From positions 1-63,140 of the forward strand of contig NZ_VJOT01000074.1 of NCBI RefSeq assembly GCF_011087585.1: DNA of 63,140 bases, given 5' to 3'. A program made the position numbers and the translations under genes. This DNA is from Neochlamydia sp. AcF84. GTDB lineage: Bacteria; Chlamydiota; Chlamydiia; Chlamydiales; Parachlamydiaceae. Within the stretch, counting starts at the first letter, position 1, and the number at the start of each line of letters is the position of its first letter. The notes beneath the pieces were generated by a model. It ran no database searches, was not told where the DNA came from, and worked only from the letters and a program-made list of their open reading frames with translations. Below, piece by piece: positions 18,300-29,900 of this stretch.

Positions 18300-19970
18300 A
18301 TGCAATCTAAATATACGGATTTTATTCCCAAAAGCATTGTATGTTTTCGTGAAGGTTACTCAAGGCCATACTTTTTAAATGATCTTTTTGCAGGAATCAG
18401 CGTAGGTGTCATTGCCCTTCCATTAGCTCTGGCTTTCGCCATTGCTTCAGGGGTGTCACCAGAGAGAGGATTATTTACAGCAATTATCGCCGGTTTTCTC
18501 ATTTCTTTGCTTGGTGGTAGCCGTGTGCAAATTGGGGGTCCAACGGGAGCTTTTGTTATCATCGTAGATGCAGTCATACAAAAGCACGGATATGAAGGGT
18601 TAGCTTTGGCCACCCTCATGGCTGGTATCCTGATCGTATTGATGGGGTTGGCACGCTTGGGTGTGCTTCTTAAATTTATTCCCTACCCTGTAATCACAGG
18701 GTTTACCACAGGCATTGCACTGATTATTTTTTCTTCGCAAATTAAAGATTTTTTTGGACTAGAGGCAGATAAAGTTCCTTCTGAGTTCCTTGAGAAGTAT
18801 AAATTCTATTATGAAATCGCACCTACCTGGAACCTATGGGCCTTTTTAATTGCCTTTTCGACGCTCACCTTAATATTTGTATTAAGGCATTATCATCCTA
18901 GATGGCCAGGTGCAATCATTGCAATCACTCTAGCTACGGCTGCTGCCTATTTTTTTGATCTTCCTATTGAAACTATTGAATCCAAATTTGGAGGAATCCC
19001 TAGAACGCTTCCCAGCCCCTCTCTTCCCCACTTTTCCTATGATCTTTTTAAAGCGGTGCTCCCTGACGCCATTACAATAGCTTTATTAGGGGCTATAGAG
19101 TCTTTATTATCCGCTGTTGTGGCTGACGGAATGATAGGAACCAAACATAAATCAAATGGGGAGCTAGTGGCTCAAGGATTAGCTAATATAGGATCAGTAA
19201 TCTTTGGAGGCATTCCAGCAACGGGAGCCCTTGCCCGTACCTCCGCTAACATAAAAATGGGGGCCAAAACGCCTGTAGCAGGGATGATTCACGCCCTTAC
19301 CCTTCTTCTGCTTATGCTTTTTTTGGCTCCTCTAGCGGGGAAAATTCCCTTAGCTGCTCTTGCGGGTGTCCTAACATTTGTTGCTTGGAATATGAGCGAG
19401 CTGCCGCATGTTATAGAAATTCTGAAAGGACATCAGAGTGACGCAATTATTTTACTTATCACATTTTTGCTAACCGTTTTGATAGATCTTACGGTTGCTG
19501 TACAAGTCGGTATTATCTTGGCAGCTCTTCTATTTCTAAAACGCATGACTGATAAAACTACCGTAGAAATTTGCCAAAATTTGGTGAATGAGAATAAAAA
19601 TGAAATAGCAGAACCTTCTGATGCTGAACTTCTTTTTCGAAAAGATATCCCCTCTGATGTGACAGTTTTTGAGATTAGAGGGCCATTTTTCTATAGCGTG
19701 GCTGATCTACTCGATGAGGTTCTTTTTCAATTAAACTATCACCCCCGAGTTTTTATTCTACGTCTTCATAAAACTCCCTTAATTGACGCGACTGGATTAC
19801 GAGCTATTAAACAATTTGGGTTGAAGTGCAAAAAGAAAGGCATAATATTTATGCTCGCTGATGTTGATGATAAAAACTATGATTTATTTATTAACTCAGG
19901 AATAGCAGAAGCCATAGGAAAAGATCTTATGTTTAAAGACATTGAAGCTGCCCTTGCTTATTGCAAATAG
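18300..19970 (+). CDS. SulP-family anion transporter with STAS domain
   Basis: A 556-residue inner-membrane transporter of the SLC26/SulP family (sulfate, bicarbonate or dicarboxylate uptake). The N-terminal part holds 10-12 membrane segments with the family blocks NDLFAGISVGVIALPLALAF and GGSRVQIGGPTGAFVIIV. The last ~110 residues form a cytoplasmic STAS domain (VTVFEIRGPFFYSVADLL ... LIDATGLRAIKQF). BicA-like and sulfate-type members cannot be told apart by eye. It is one of two SulP genes in the window (see 34312) and stands alone. Confidence 0.9.
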   Translation: MQSKYTDFIPKSIVCFREGYSRPYFLNDLFAGISVGVIALPLALAFAIASGVSPERGLFTAIIAGFLISLLGGSRVQIGGPTGAFVIIVDAVIQKHGYEGLALATLMAGILIVLMGLARLGVLLKFIPYPVITGFTTGIALIIFSSQIKDFFGLEADKVPSEFLEKYKFYYEIAPTWNLWAFLIAFSTLTLIFVLRHYHPRWPGAIIAITLATAAAYFFDLPIETIESKFGGIPRTLPSPSLPHFSYDLFKAVLPDAITIALLGAIESLLSAVVADGMIGTKHKSNGELVAQGLANIGSVIFGGIPATGALARTSANIKMGAKTPVAGMIHALTLLLLMLFLAPLAGKIPLAALAGVLTFVAWNMSELPHVIEILKGHQSDAIILLITFLLTVLIDLTVAVQVGIILAALLFLKRMTDKTTVEICQNLVNENKNEIAEPSDAELLFRKDIPSDVTVFEIRGPFFYSVADLLDEVLFQLNYHPRVFILRLHKTPLIDATGLRAIKQFGLKCKKKGIIFMLADVDDKNYDLFINSGIAEAIGKDLMFKDIEAALAYCK

Positions 19971-20227
19971 TTAAAGTCACAGTTTGCCCCTAATTTTTTA
20001 GCGTTTATTATTCTCTGCTCCCAATGAAATTTAATGGCACATAGAGAACTTCGCTCCTTTACGGTTGGGCTGCTCGAAGCTTGTTTTTTCTGGCAACTAG
20101 GCGCTTTAAAAATTAAAAGTAAGATTTTTTGCTTTTATTAATAGATAATTGTCCTTCTCTTTCTATTTATTATTAATTTCTTGCTCTTTGTCCTTTTCGT
20201 GCTGAAAAAGCTAACATTTCATATAAG

Positions 20228-20585
20228 ATAGCAAAAAAAGAAATACCAGAGGCCATTCGAGGCTATAAAGAAAAGCTTAAAAATTTAAAAGACGAACAAC
20301 ACACAGCTATTCAAGAATATATATCGTAGTAAAGAAATAAACACCTATATATCTATAGTATTTGAGGATTTAAATAATTTTCTAAAAAGTAATCAGCCAG
20401 ATATCCCGGTAATGACAAATGAACTTAAACAAGCATTATCAAGATACCAAACATATGTTGAATTACAATTTAAAGCCACCCAACAGCTAACGAAGCAGAT
20501 AGAAAACACTTCTGAAGAAGAGACAAATCTTCAGAACTTACAAATATTTTTAATTAAACGCCTTAGGCCTCTAACACCTAACTGA
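20228..20585 (+). pseudogene. decayed coiled-coil protein gene
   Basis: A frame rich in Lys, Glu and Leu (AIRGYKEKLKNLKDEQHT) runs from about 20228 to a stop near 20327. It continues, one base out of register, from about 20320 (RSKEINTYISIVFEDLNNFL) to TGA at 20583-20585. Both halves have the same helical, charged composition, so a single gene broken by an indel is the simplest reading. No start codon or family could be recognised. The 3' end overlaps the last bases of the convergent F-box gene by 8 bp. Confidence 0.45.
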
Positions 20586-22011
20586 AGAGGAAAGGTGTGA
20601 GGTGTAAAAGCGTATCTTTATGCTTGTCATTACTTGGGGAAATACTTCCTTTTTTCCGACTGATGATTCCATCATAATTCCATTGCTCTAGCCAGCCATC
20701 GGTATCACAACTGGCTACGCTTCGTTTGTTAGAATAAAAGCTTCTCAATTTGGCAATTACTTCTTCAGCTTTTCCTGGCCGCTTAGCATAGAGGCGTTTC
20801 CTATCTAGATCAGTAAAAGAAAGTGGGTGCATTTCAAAAAAGAAGTCTAGATTAGCCGCAGTAATACAGTACTCTTTGCCTACCTGAAGAAATCTAATAG
20901 CGCGAAAAGTCATCAATTTCTCTCTTATAAATTTTCCATTAGCAGACTCATAACAGGCAATTGTTCCATCGCTAAACCCGACCACTAATTGGCTTTGATT
21001 ATAGTCGCAAACCGTAAGCTTAACTTGCTTTTTCTTGAAATACTTATCTGAAGGTAAGGGCTCAAGCTCTCCTTCATATATTTTGGTTCCATTTTCTGCA
21101 TTCCACACGCGATATTCTTTTTTAGAGCCATTATTCCATAACATCATCACTTGAGAATCATCAAACTGGCATAGCTCTTTAAGGGGTAATTCGATGATCT
21201 TACCCTCTAAACGAATAAGCTGATCAGCAGGTAAGGAGTTAAAGTATCCTCCTAAATCTTTAAGAAGGTAAAGTGAACCATCTATACAATGAATCAAGGC
21301 TTGATTATCACGGCAGTCCATGCAAAGAATAGGATAGGCAAAAGATGTTTTTATCTCATGCCCCTCTGCAGTGGCTATATTAATTACCTTAATCTTTTTG
21401 CGTTCAGGCAGAATAAGGAGAAGAAAGTTTTGCTCAAAATAGGCTTGTTCAAATGCTCCTAGAAAACATAGGGCTTGCTTAGCTCTAGGTTCATTGTCTT
21501 TCCAACGGTAAAGATAGCCATCGGTAGTAAGCAAGTGAAGATGGTTGCCTTTCCAATGGATTAAATGGGCATGCTTATCCTTTAAATTATCAAAAATCAG
21601 CCTACCTGTCTTTCTGTTCAGTTTATAGAGCTGGGCTGTCCCCGCTGTCATTTTCAAAAAGGCTAGGTCTTTCTTGACCTTTAATTCTAAAATCTCTGGG
21701 GAGCCAGTCAAAGGAAGCTTATGCATCTGATGATGAAAATGTTCAGGAGAAAAAGAGGAGCGCAGCTTTCCAGGAACATACTTTTTCTTATAAATCTTTT
21801 TCCAGCCGAAGCGTGAAGTTTTAATTTGGGTAAGGTTACTCCAGCGGCGGCAAAATAGCTTTTTCCATAAAAAAGAGTCTTCTGCTAACTGTTTCCAGGG
21901 CTTACTGACTAATGCGGCCATGCCTAAATCTTTTTCTGGCAACCAACTAAAGATAGCTGCTTGTAGCTCATTAGGTAGGTGACTAAAGCTAGGATTGAAA
22001 TTTACTCCCAT
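20578..22011 (-). CDS. F-box domain protein with beta-propeller-like repeats, candidate host-directed effector
   Basis: About 477 residues. The N-terminus carries a eukaryotic-type F-box (LPNELQAAIFSWLPEKDLGM, then VSKPWKQLAEDSFLWKKLF), which in eukaryotes binds SKP1 of SCF ubiquitin ligases. The rest looks like repeated beta blades of a propeller (WD/PQQ-like, e.g. LIHWKGNHLHLLTTDGYLYR, LVVGFSDGTIACYES), the usual substrate-binding part. ATG at 22011 (MGVNFNPSF) has AAGGA at proper spacing. The longer open frame to 22119 adds a hydrophobic leader without a ribosome binding site. Amoeba-associated chlamydiae are known for expanded F-box families. Secretion into the host is inference. Confidence 0.8.
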   Translation of the reverse strand: MGVNFNPSFSHLPNELQAAIFSWLPEKDLGMAALVSKPWKQLAEDSFLWKKLFCRRWSNLTQIKTSRFGWKKIYKKKYVPGKLRSSFSPEHFHHQMHKLPLTGSPEILELKVKKDLAFLKMTAGTAQLYKLNRKTGRLIFDNLKDKHAHLIHWKGNHLHLLTTDGYLYRWKDNEPRAKQALCFLGAFEQAYFEQNFLLLILPERKKIKVINIATAEGHEIKTSFAYPILCMDCRDNQALIHCIDGSLYLLKDLGGYFNSLPADQLIRLEGKIIELPLKELCQFDDSQVMMLWNNGSKKEYRVWNAENGTKIYEGELEPLPSDKYFKKKQVKLTVCDYNQSQLVVGFSDGTIACYESANGKFIREKLMTFRAIRFLQVGKEYCITAANLDFFFEMHPLSFTDLDRKRLYAKRPGKAEEVIAKLRSFYSNKRSVASCDTDGWLEQWNYDGIISRKKGSISPSNDKHKDTLLHLTPFLFS

Positions 22012-22119
22012 CGCTTTTTCCTTTTTCATTGAAATTAAGTTTAAAAAATCAAACAGAGAGATTATTAAATGATTATTTAATAACAAGCATACTATGGAAG
22101 AGATATTTGCATCAAACAA

Positions 22120-22629
22120 TAATGATTTATATACATAATCATTAAAAAGCCATCAATCTTATTGCCTTGTTACGTTAAAAGCATAAAGTTATTAGGATCT
22201 TTAATTGGCTAAGAAAATTTTGCGTGCCCGGCCAACATGGCGGTACTAAAAAAAGATGATAGGGATAAATTTCAGATTATTTAACTAATTGTGAAGGAAT
22301 CTTTAGGCTTATTAGCAGCAGAATAAGCTGATTCTTAAGCACGAATAGACGATTAAGCATCCGGGTATTTGAAAAAAGAATAAGTTTAAAGATGACCTTA
22401 AAAAAAGCAACAGCGAGATGAAGATGATTTTCTTATTCCCTTATCTATCGCTCCCGATTAAGTTCTGCTTTTGAGCCCCTGAATTTTAGCTAATACTCCT
22501 GCATGCATCCTTCATTCATGTATCCTTCATTGGAAAAGGTAAAAAAGAAACTTTTAGGATTTTTATTGCTTACTTTGTATATTCTATTTCACTTGCTTTT
22601 TTTAAACCCTTAGATATCCTTGCTTAAAT
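22120..22629. other. divergent intergenic region
   Basis: About 500 bp between the F-box gene and the NamZ-type gene with no supported coding region. It contains the promoters of both divergent genes, not resolvable by eye. Confidence 0.3.
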
Positions 22630-23883
22630 ATGCGCTATTTTCTTTCCTTGATTATCCTCGTTAATTTTTTAGCTAATTACTTACAAGCAGCTCCGCAAGT
22701 TCAGGTTGGCGCAGATCTTTTATTTACAAAAGATTACGTTCACCTACTTAAAAACAAGAGAATTGGGTTAATTACTAATCATACTGCTGTCAACAGCCAA
22801 ATGAAATCCACTGCTTCTTTACTCCAATCTCATGCTAAGCAATACGATTTTACTCTTGCAGCTCTTTTTGCTCCCGAACATGGGATCACAGGTTCTGCGC
22901 ATGCCTCCGAATTTATAAAAGATGAAAAAGACTCTGCTGGTATTCCTATTTTTAGCCTGCACGGCGCCACGCGTCGCCCGACAGATAAAATGCTCGCCCA
23001 GCTAGATCTGCTTCTTTACGATATTCAGGATATCGGGTCACGCTCTTATACTTATATCACCACCCTATTTTACGTAATGGAGGAGGCAGCAAAACGTCAG
23101 ATTCCTGTCATTGTTCTTGATCGTCCTAATCCTATTAATGGTAAGGTGATTGATGGCCCTTTGCTAGAAGAGAAGTGGCGCTCGATAGTAGGATACATTA
23201 ATGTTCCTTATTGCCATGGAATGACAGTCGGTGAACTGGCGCGCTATTTTAATGATCAAGGCAAGGTAGGTTGCCAGCTTGAAGTTATTCCCATGCGAGG
23301 ATGGCACAGGAATATGACTTTTCAAGACACAGGCCTTCCGTGGATTCCTACTAGTCCTTATATCCCTGAGGCCACTACAGCTTATTACTATCCTGTGACT
23401 GGCATCTTAGGAGAATTGCAAATGGTAAATACGGGCATAGGTTATACCCTTCCTTTTAAAGTCCTGGGGGCTCCCTGGATTGATGCTAAGATCTTTGCCC
23501 ATCACCTCAATAGCCAAAAATTTCCAGGTGTTTACTTTGAGCCTTTTTACTATCGCCCTTTCTATGGAAGGTTTGCCAACAAAGATTGCAAAGGTGTCAT
23601 CATCATTATTACTAATCATTTAACATATAAGCCCGTCAGTACTCAATATTTGCTCATTGGAATCTTAAAAAGCCTTTATCCCAAAGAATTTAAAGAAGCT
23701 TTAGCTAATTCACAAGATCGCAAGGCAATGTTTTGTAAAGTTAATGGGACAGACAAAGTCTATCAGATTATAAAAGAAGAAAAAAATATTGTCTGGAAGC
23801 TGCGTAGCCTTCACGAAAAAGAAAGAGAAAAATTTGCTCATCAAAGAAAAAAATATTTAATTTCTTCCTACGCAGAAGATTAG
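22630..23883 (+). CDS. NamZ-type exo-beta-N-acetylmuramidase (DUF1343)
   Basis: A 417-residue exported protein with a signal peptide (MRYFLSLIILVNFLANYLQA, cleavage after about residue 20). The body matches DUF1343/NamZ: GLITNHTAVN, FAPEHGITGSAHAS, LLLYDIQDIGSRSYTYITTL, VIVLDRPNPING and GMTVGELARYFND. Characterised members remove terminal MurNAc from peptidoglycan fragments, so a role in wall turnover or recycling in the periplasm is likely. This fits environmental chlamydiae that make peptidoglycan. The stop codon lies within the CIRCE operator of groESL. Confidence 0.88.
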   Translation: MRYFLSLIILVNFLANYLQAAPQVQVGADLLFTKDYVHLLKNKRIGLITNHTAVNSQMKSTASLLQSHAKQYDFTLAALFAPEHGITGSAHASEFIKDEKDSAGIPIFSLHGATRRPTDKMLAQLDLLLYDIQDIGSRSYTYITTLFYVMEEAAKRQIPVIVLDRPNPINGKVIDGPLLEEKWRSIVGYINVPYCHGMTVGELARYFNDQGKVGCQLEVIPMRGWHRNMTFQDTGLPWIPTSPYIPEATTAYYYPVTGILGELQMVNTGIGYTLPFKVLGAPWIDAKIFAHHLNSQKFPGVYFEPFYYRPFYGRFANKDCKGVIIIITNHLTYKPVSTQYLLIGILKSLYPKEFKEALANSQDRKAMFCKVNGTDKVYQIIKEEKNIVWKLRSLHEKEREKFAHQRKKYLISSYAED

Positions 23884-23906
23884 CACTCTCATAGACAAAC
23901 TGCTAA
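23880..23906 (+). promoter_or_regulatory. CIRCE operator (HrcA site)
   Basis: TTAGCACTC at 23880-23888, a nine-base spacer, then AACTGCTAA at 23898-23906. The left arm matches the consensus fully and the right arm matches 7 of 9. It sits 18 bp upstream of the groES -35 box and overlaps the stop codon of the preceding gene. HrcA repression of groESL is expected. Confidence 0.85.
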
Positions 23907-23923
23907 AAACGATTATCCTTCTA

Positions 23924-23952
23924 TTGACAAAAATTACACTAAAACCTAGAAT
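23924..23952 (+). promoter_or_regulatory. groESL promoter
   Basis: A -35 box TTGACA at 23924-23929, a 17-bp spacer and a -10 box TAGAAT at 23947-23952. This is a near-consensus sigma-70-type (chlamydial sigma-66) promoter 44 bp before the groES start. Confidence 0.8.
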
Positions 23953-23995
23953 CCGTATCTCCCTAAACAATTTTTCTAAATAGGAGCATTGTGCT

Positions 23996-24289
23996 ATGAC
24001 AAAAATAAAACCTCTTGGTAATCGCGTTTTAATTAAACGTTCTAAACCTCAGCCTACCAAAGGTGGTATCCTACTGCCAGACTCAGCACAAGAAAAACCA
24101 AAAGAAGGAGTGATTGTAGCTGCCGGTCCTGGTAAATTAAACGATGAAGGACAAAGAGAGCCCCTTAATGTACAAGTGGGTGATCGCATTTTATTCAGTT
24201 CATATGCGGGGACTGAAATCAAAAGTAGTGATGAAGAAGATGAGCTTCTAATCATGTCTGAAGATGATATACTTGGTATTCTTGCTTAA
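23996..24289 (+). CDS. groES: co-chaperonin GroES
   Basis: A 97-residue lid of the GroEL cage. Family blocks are IKPLGNRVLIKR at the N-terminus, TKGGILLPDSAQEKP (mobile loop), VAAGPGK, VQVGDRILFSSYAGTEI and the end EDDILGIL. GGAG precedes the start. It lies 36 bp upstream of groEL in one heat-regulated operon under CIRCE. Confidence 0.95.
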   Translation: MTKIKPLGNRVLIKRSKPQPTKGGILLPDSAQEKPKEGVIVAAGPGKLNDEGQREPLNVQVGDRILFSSYAGTEIKSSDEEDELLIMSEDDILGILA

Positions 24290-24313
24290 CTGTGATTCCC
24301 ATTCAAACTTTAA

Positions 24314-26017
<1,704 letters not shown>

Positions 26018-26045
26018 AAATACCAGCTAGAAAGTCTTAACCTAA

Positions 26046-26083
26046 CCGGAAGCCAGCAATGATGGCTTCCGGATTATTTTTTG
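26046..26083 (+). terminator. Rho-independent terminator of groESL
   Basis: A perfect 10-bp stem: CCGGAAGCCA (26046-26055) pairs with TGGCTTCCGG (26063-26072) around a 7-base loop, followed by ATTATTTTTT. It ends the groESL transcript before the FmdB-type gene. Confidence 0.88.
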
Positions 26084-26091
26084 GAGCAGTT

Positions 26092-26346
26092 ATGCCTACA
26101 TATGCCTATCATTGTACAAGTTGTAATGCTAATCATGAAGCCTTTCAAAAGATTAGCGAAGAACCTTTGAAAATATGCCTATCTTGTGGAAAGCCTACCT
26201 TGCAAAGAGGCCCAGGAGGAGGGATTGGATTAGCATTCAAAGGAAAGGGATTTTACATTAACGATTACGGAAAAGGCGCCTCTTCTGGCGAAGAAAAAGC
26301 TTCTAGCCCTGATAGCTGTGCCTGCGGCAAGAATAAATGCGAATAA
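26092..26346 (+). CDS. FmdB-family zinc ribbon protein
   Basis: An 84-residue protein starting MPTYAYHCTSC at 26092, with GGAG upstream. A longer in-frame ATG at 26059 lies inside the terminator stem and is rejected. Four cysteines (Cys8, Cys11, Cys29, Cys32) form the FmdB zinc ribbon, with the typical PTYAYHC start and GLAFKGKGFYINDY block. The C-terminus has three further Cys. The family has a putative regulatory role and is functionally undefined. Transcription must restart after the groESL terminator or come from read-through. Confidence 0.85.
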   Translation: MPTYAYHCTSCNANHEAFQKISEEPLKICLSCGKPTLQRGPGGGIGLAFKGKGFYINDYGKGASSGEEKASSPDSCACGKNKCE

Positions 26347-26959
26347 AAAAGAGCTTATTCTCTTAAAAGCCTCCTAAGGACTCTACTGAGAGCCTCTCGT
26401 ATTTTTTGAGATGACCATCAGCTTTTTTGTAAAGCCTCCTAATTTTTTCTCGATATCACATTTTTAGGGATTGCTTAAAAGGCTGCTTCAATATGCCTTT
26501 AGCTAATGCTTTATGCAATCAAGAATACAATGCAGTACTTAGGCTCTCATTCTTTTTATCTCCTAAATCCTTTTTATCCAAGGAATATTCGTTACCCCTT
26601 CTAGGTCTTTGTAACCCCCCAATAGGTGTGATTAGACCAAAAATATTTATGCAAATAATCCCGAATTTGAAAGTTTTTTCTTAGTTTTTAATATTCAAAA
26701 ATTTAATAAAAAAATTCAGACACGATAACCATTTCTGAAGACGCCTTGGACGATCAACTGACCTCTCTAAAATCCGCCTTTTGCATGTTAAAATAATATC
26801 ACCCTACTATTTTGGCTTGTAGAATGTAGGGCAATAAATTTGTTTAATGAACGCTTGAAATAAAAATCTACTTATGAAACCATGCCCACTTAATGTATAT
26901 GATGGCATGTAAGAAAAATCTGTAGCCATCCTGATAAATAATTTTTATTAAAAACAGGT
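26347..26959. other. intergenic region before the OTU/ankyrin gene
   Basis: About 610 bp with no convincing gene. A 63-codon open frame at 26493-26684 has no ribosome binding site and an atypical composition. A loose hairpin with arms CCCTAC (26802-26807) and GTAGGG (26826-26831) lies ~130 bp upstream of the next gene and could belong to its leader. Confidence 0.3.
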
Positions 26960-29900
26960 ATGGATATGTCATCCTGCGATCATTTATTAGCCTGGCAGCT
27001 GCAAGTACATGAGTACAAGAAGTGTTTACAGGCAAATTCTCCAAATTCTAGTGGAAACGTCGAAGGCTCTTTGCAGGGTCGGACCTTTTGGCGTCTATCA
27101 CAAGGAAAAACTTTGAATTACAAGGTCCGTAATGTACCAGGAGACCGGGATTGTTTCTTTCATGCCGTGAATAAAAGAAATTTAAGCCGCGATAGCCTGA
27201 TAAAAAAGTTAGAAGCAAAAGCACAAGACAAGGATGTAAGGAAGGCATTTGCATCTGAAATCCGACAATTTCTTTATCTAGGATGCACAGGAGGACATGA
27301 AGATTCCGCTGAACAGGAAGCCTTTAAGAATATTGTTGAGGAAGAGTTTCGGGCCTTGATCAAAAAACTTGCTCAAAGTGAAAATATATTGAGAGAACTT
27401 ATCAATAAGGCCCGCGAAGAATTGGGGAAAGAGGATACTAAAGGTCGAAGGCCCGATGAGTTGTTAGAGCTATTACAAGGTAATGAATCAACACTCGCGC
27501 AAGAATTTTCCAACGCCTATCAAACTAGAATGAAGATAGATAAGGAAATTATTAGTTACTGTTCAGATGAATCCATTTACAAAGCATACGTTAAATATTA
27601 TCTTCAAATAGGACGTGGATATATCCCTTTTGCACGTAGGTTGGAAGGTGAGGATTTTAAGACACCGATAGATATCATTAATGAACTATTTCAGATGAAT
27701 ATTCAGGTGTTTTTGGAGGATAGATCGCGCGTTACAAAGAAGCAGCCAGGTCATCCTATCCCGATTCTTCATAATGGTACCAATCACTTTTTGAGGCTTG
27801 AGGAACAAGACCCTCATGTAGTCATGAATCCACGAATCGGTGAAATTATTGATAAAAAGCCTCCCTCAGCTAAACCTAAAGAATTTGAAATGGACCCTTT
27901 GTTGCAAGCAGGCTATCGTGGAACAATTTATCAGCTATTAGTGCTTATAGCTAAAATAACGGAACTGTTAGTACAACGCACTTCATTTGAAGCTATGTTT
28001 GAGGCAAAAGGCAATGGCAATTTAGACGATATTATCATTGTTCACAAAAACGAAAAAAACATTGATTGTAAATTGCAAGCATTTCAGGTAAAGCATTACG
28101 AGGCCAAAATTTCAGCTGAACTTTTTATCAATAAAAAGAATGAGAAAACAAAAAAAAAGAATAGTAAAAATGCAAAAATGCATATAGGAAAATTCTTTCA
28201 TGGCTGGTTGAGTCTAAAGGAGAAATATCCAACACTAAAGGATGAGGACCGAGAAAGTATCATCTATACTAACACAACCTTGGATTCTACTCTTAATAAA
28301 TGTGTTAAAAACGATGTTTTTTCCGAAAAATTTATTGAAGGAAAAGAATCCGTTAATTTACAGACTAGAAGAATCAAAGGAAAAAATTTTTATACTATTA
28401 TAGAGGATCAAGCATGGGACTATCTAAAAGATAAGAAGTTGTATCCAGAAATTGTAGAAAAACGTAAAAAGGCATTATTCCAACAATTTTTGCGTTCCTT
28501 CCGTTTTAAAGTAGGTGAAAAAGATTACGATCCTTTAATCAAATCCATTATCGCAAATCTATCAATAATCTGTGATAAGCGCTTTGGGGAAGTCCACCCA
28601 GGTCAATTATTCCCTCATTTATACTATGCGATAGGGGAATGGTTTGTACACAATCACAAAGGGTCAAGGAATACATCAGAGCTGACAAATGACATACTGA
28701 TAGAGTTAATGGATAGCTATCAAATCCGCTTTCATGATGCGGTGAAATTACAGGGAGTGACTGAAGCAACGTTATCGAATATTTCTTATACGTGTGAAAA
28801 TCAAATCATTAGAAGGAAAGAGCTAGACGAGTTAGAGCACGCGATGAGCAAGCCAGGATTGGTGACGGTTGTCGGAGATAAAGGCATAGGAAAGTCGGGA
28901 TTGGTCAAACAAGCTCTAGCAAAACGCCTTCCTCTCGAATATCTTTTCATTTCCACCGAAGCACTGATTAAAGATATCAAGCTTAAGAAAAAGATTCTGA
29001 AAGTATTAGAACAGGTAGAAATGGTGCGCCTGATTGTACTTGATAGTGCAGAAGCGCTGCTGCCTCCTTTCCCAAAAGATGACGTACAACATCTCCTTCG
29101 CTCTCTTTTACAGTCACAGCGCACAGTTATTTTGACCTTAACCCCTATCGCATACGATGAGCTTGCTATTCAACAGGTAAGCCATCGATTGGATGTGCAG
29201 CCTTTGCCAATAGAGGCTCTGCTTAAAGTGTTTCCTCAATTGAAACCGTATCAAGAGATCGGTCCCCTCATCGAGCTTGCTAGAATCCCTTTTTATTTAA
29301 AAATTATCCTTGAGTTAATTTCTCAAAACCAAGAGGAATTGAATCGCATTGTAAAAGCTAAAAATACGGCATTAGATGCTCAATTAATAAAGCAGGTAGT
29401 AAAGGGACGAGACAAAAACTTGGGTAAGGAAAGGCAAATGGTCTGGAAGCAGTTGGCAAGCACGCTAGCTCAATCTCTGGAGAGGACTAGAAATGTTGTT
29501 GCCTTGAAGCAAACATCTATTGTAGTGCTCAAAGATGGTAGATACGTTTTTAGCCATGATCTCTTCTTTGAGCATGGTCTGATGGCTTTTTGGCTTGACG
29601 ATTGGCGCTTATCTTGCATTAAACAAAAGACACTCAATTTCTGGAAAAAACTTCCTAAGTATCTTGAATTTAATAGTCCAATCGCTGTTCTAGCGAAATG
29701 GTTCTCCCTTCATAAAGAAAAACTAGAACCAGATCTTTTAGAGCATGCAAAAGAGCTTTCCACAGCTCCTGTTTTTGAGTCTATCGTAGCGATGGCTATT
29801 GTGACGGAAGACAAAAAATTGTTAGAAGCCCTTCTAGAACATAGAAATGAAGGACCCATGCAAAAGCGTGCGGTTGACTCAAATGTGATGCTGGCAATTT

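Noticed and set aside
20607-20616. AAAAGCGTAT motif as another MITE end
   Set aside because: Only ten bases match, it lies inside the F-box gene, and the neighbouring repeat sequence is absent.
26059-26091. Longer start for the FmdB-type protein
   Set aside because: These codons form the groESL terminator hairpin, and the family starts at MPTYAY.
26493-26684. A 63-codon frame between the FmdB-type gene and the OTU gene
   Set aside because: No ribosome binding site, composition not protein-like, and no motif.
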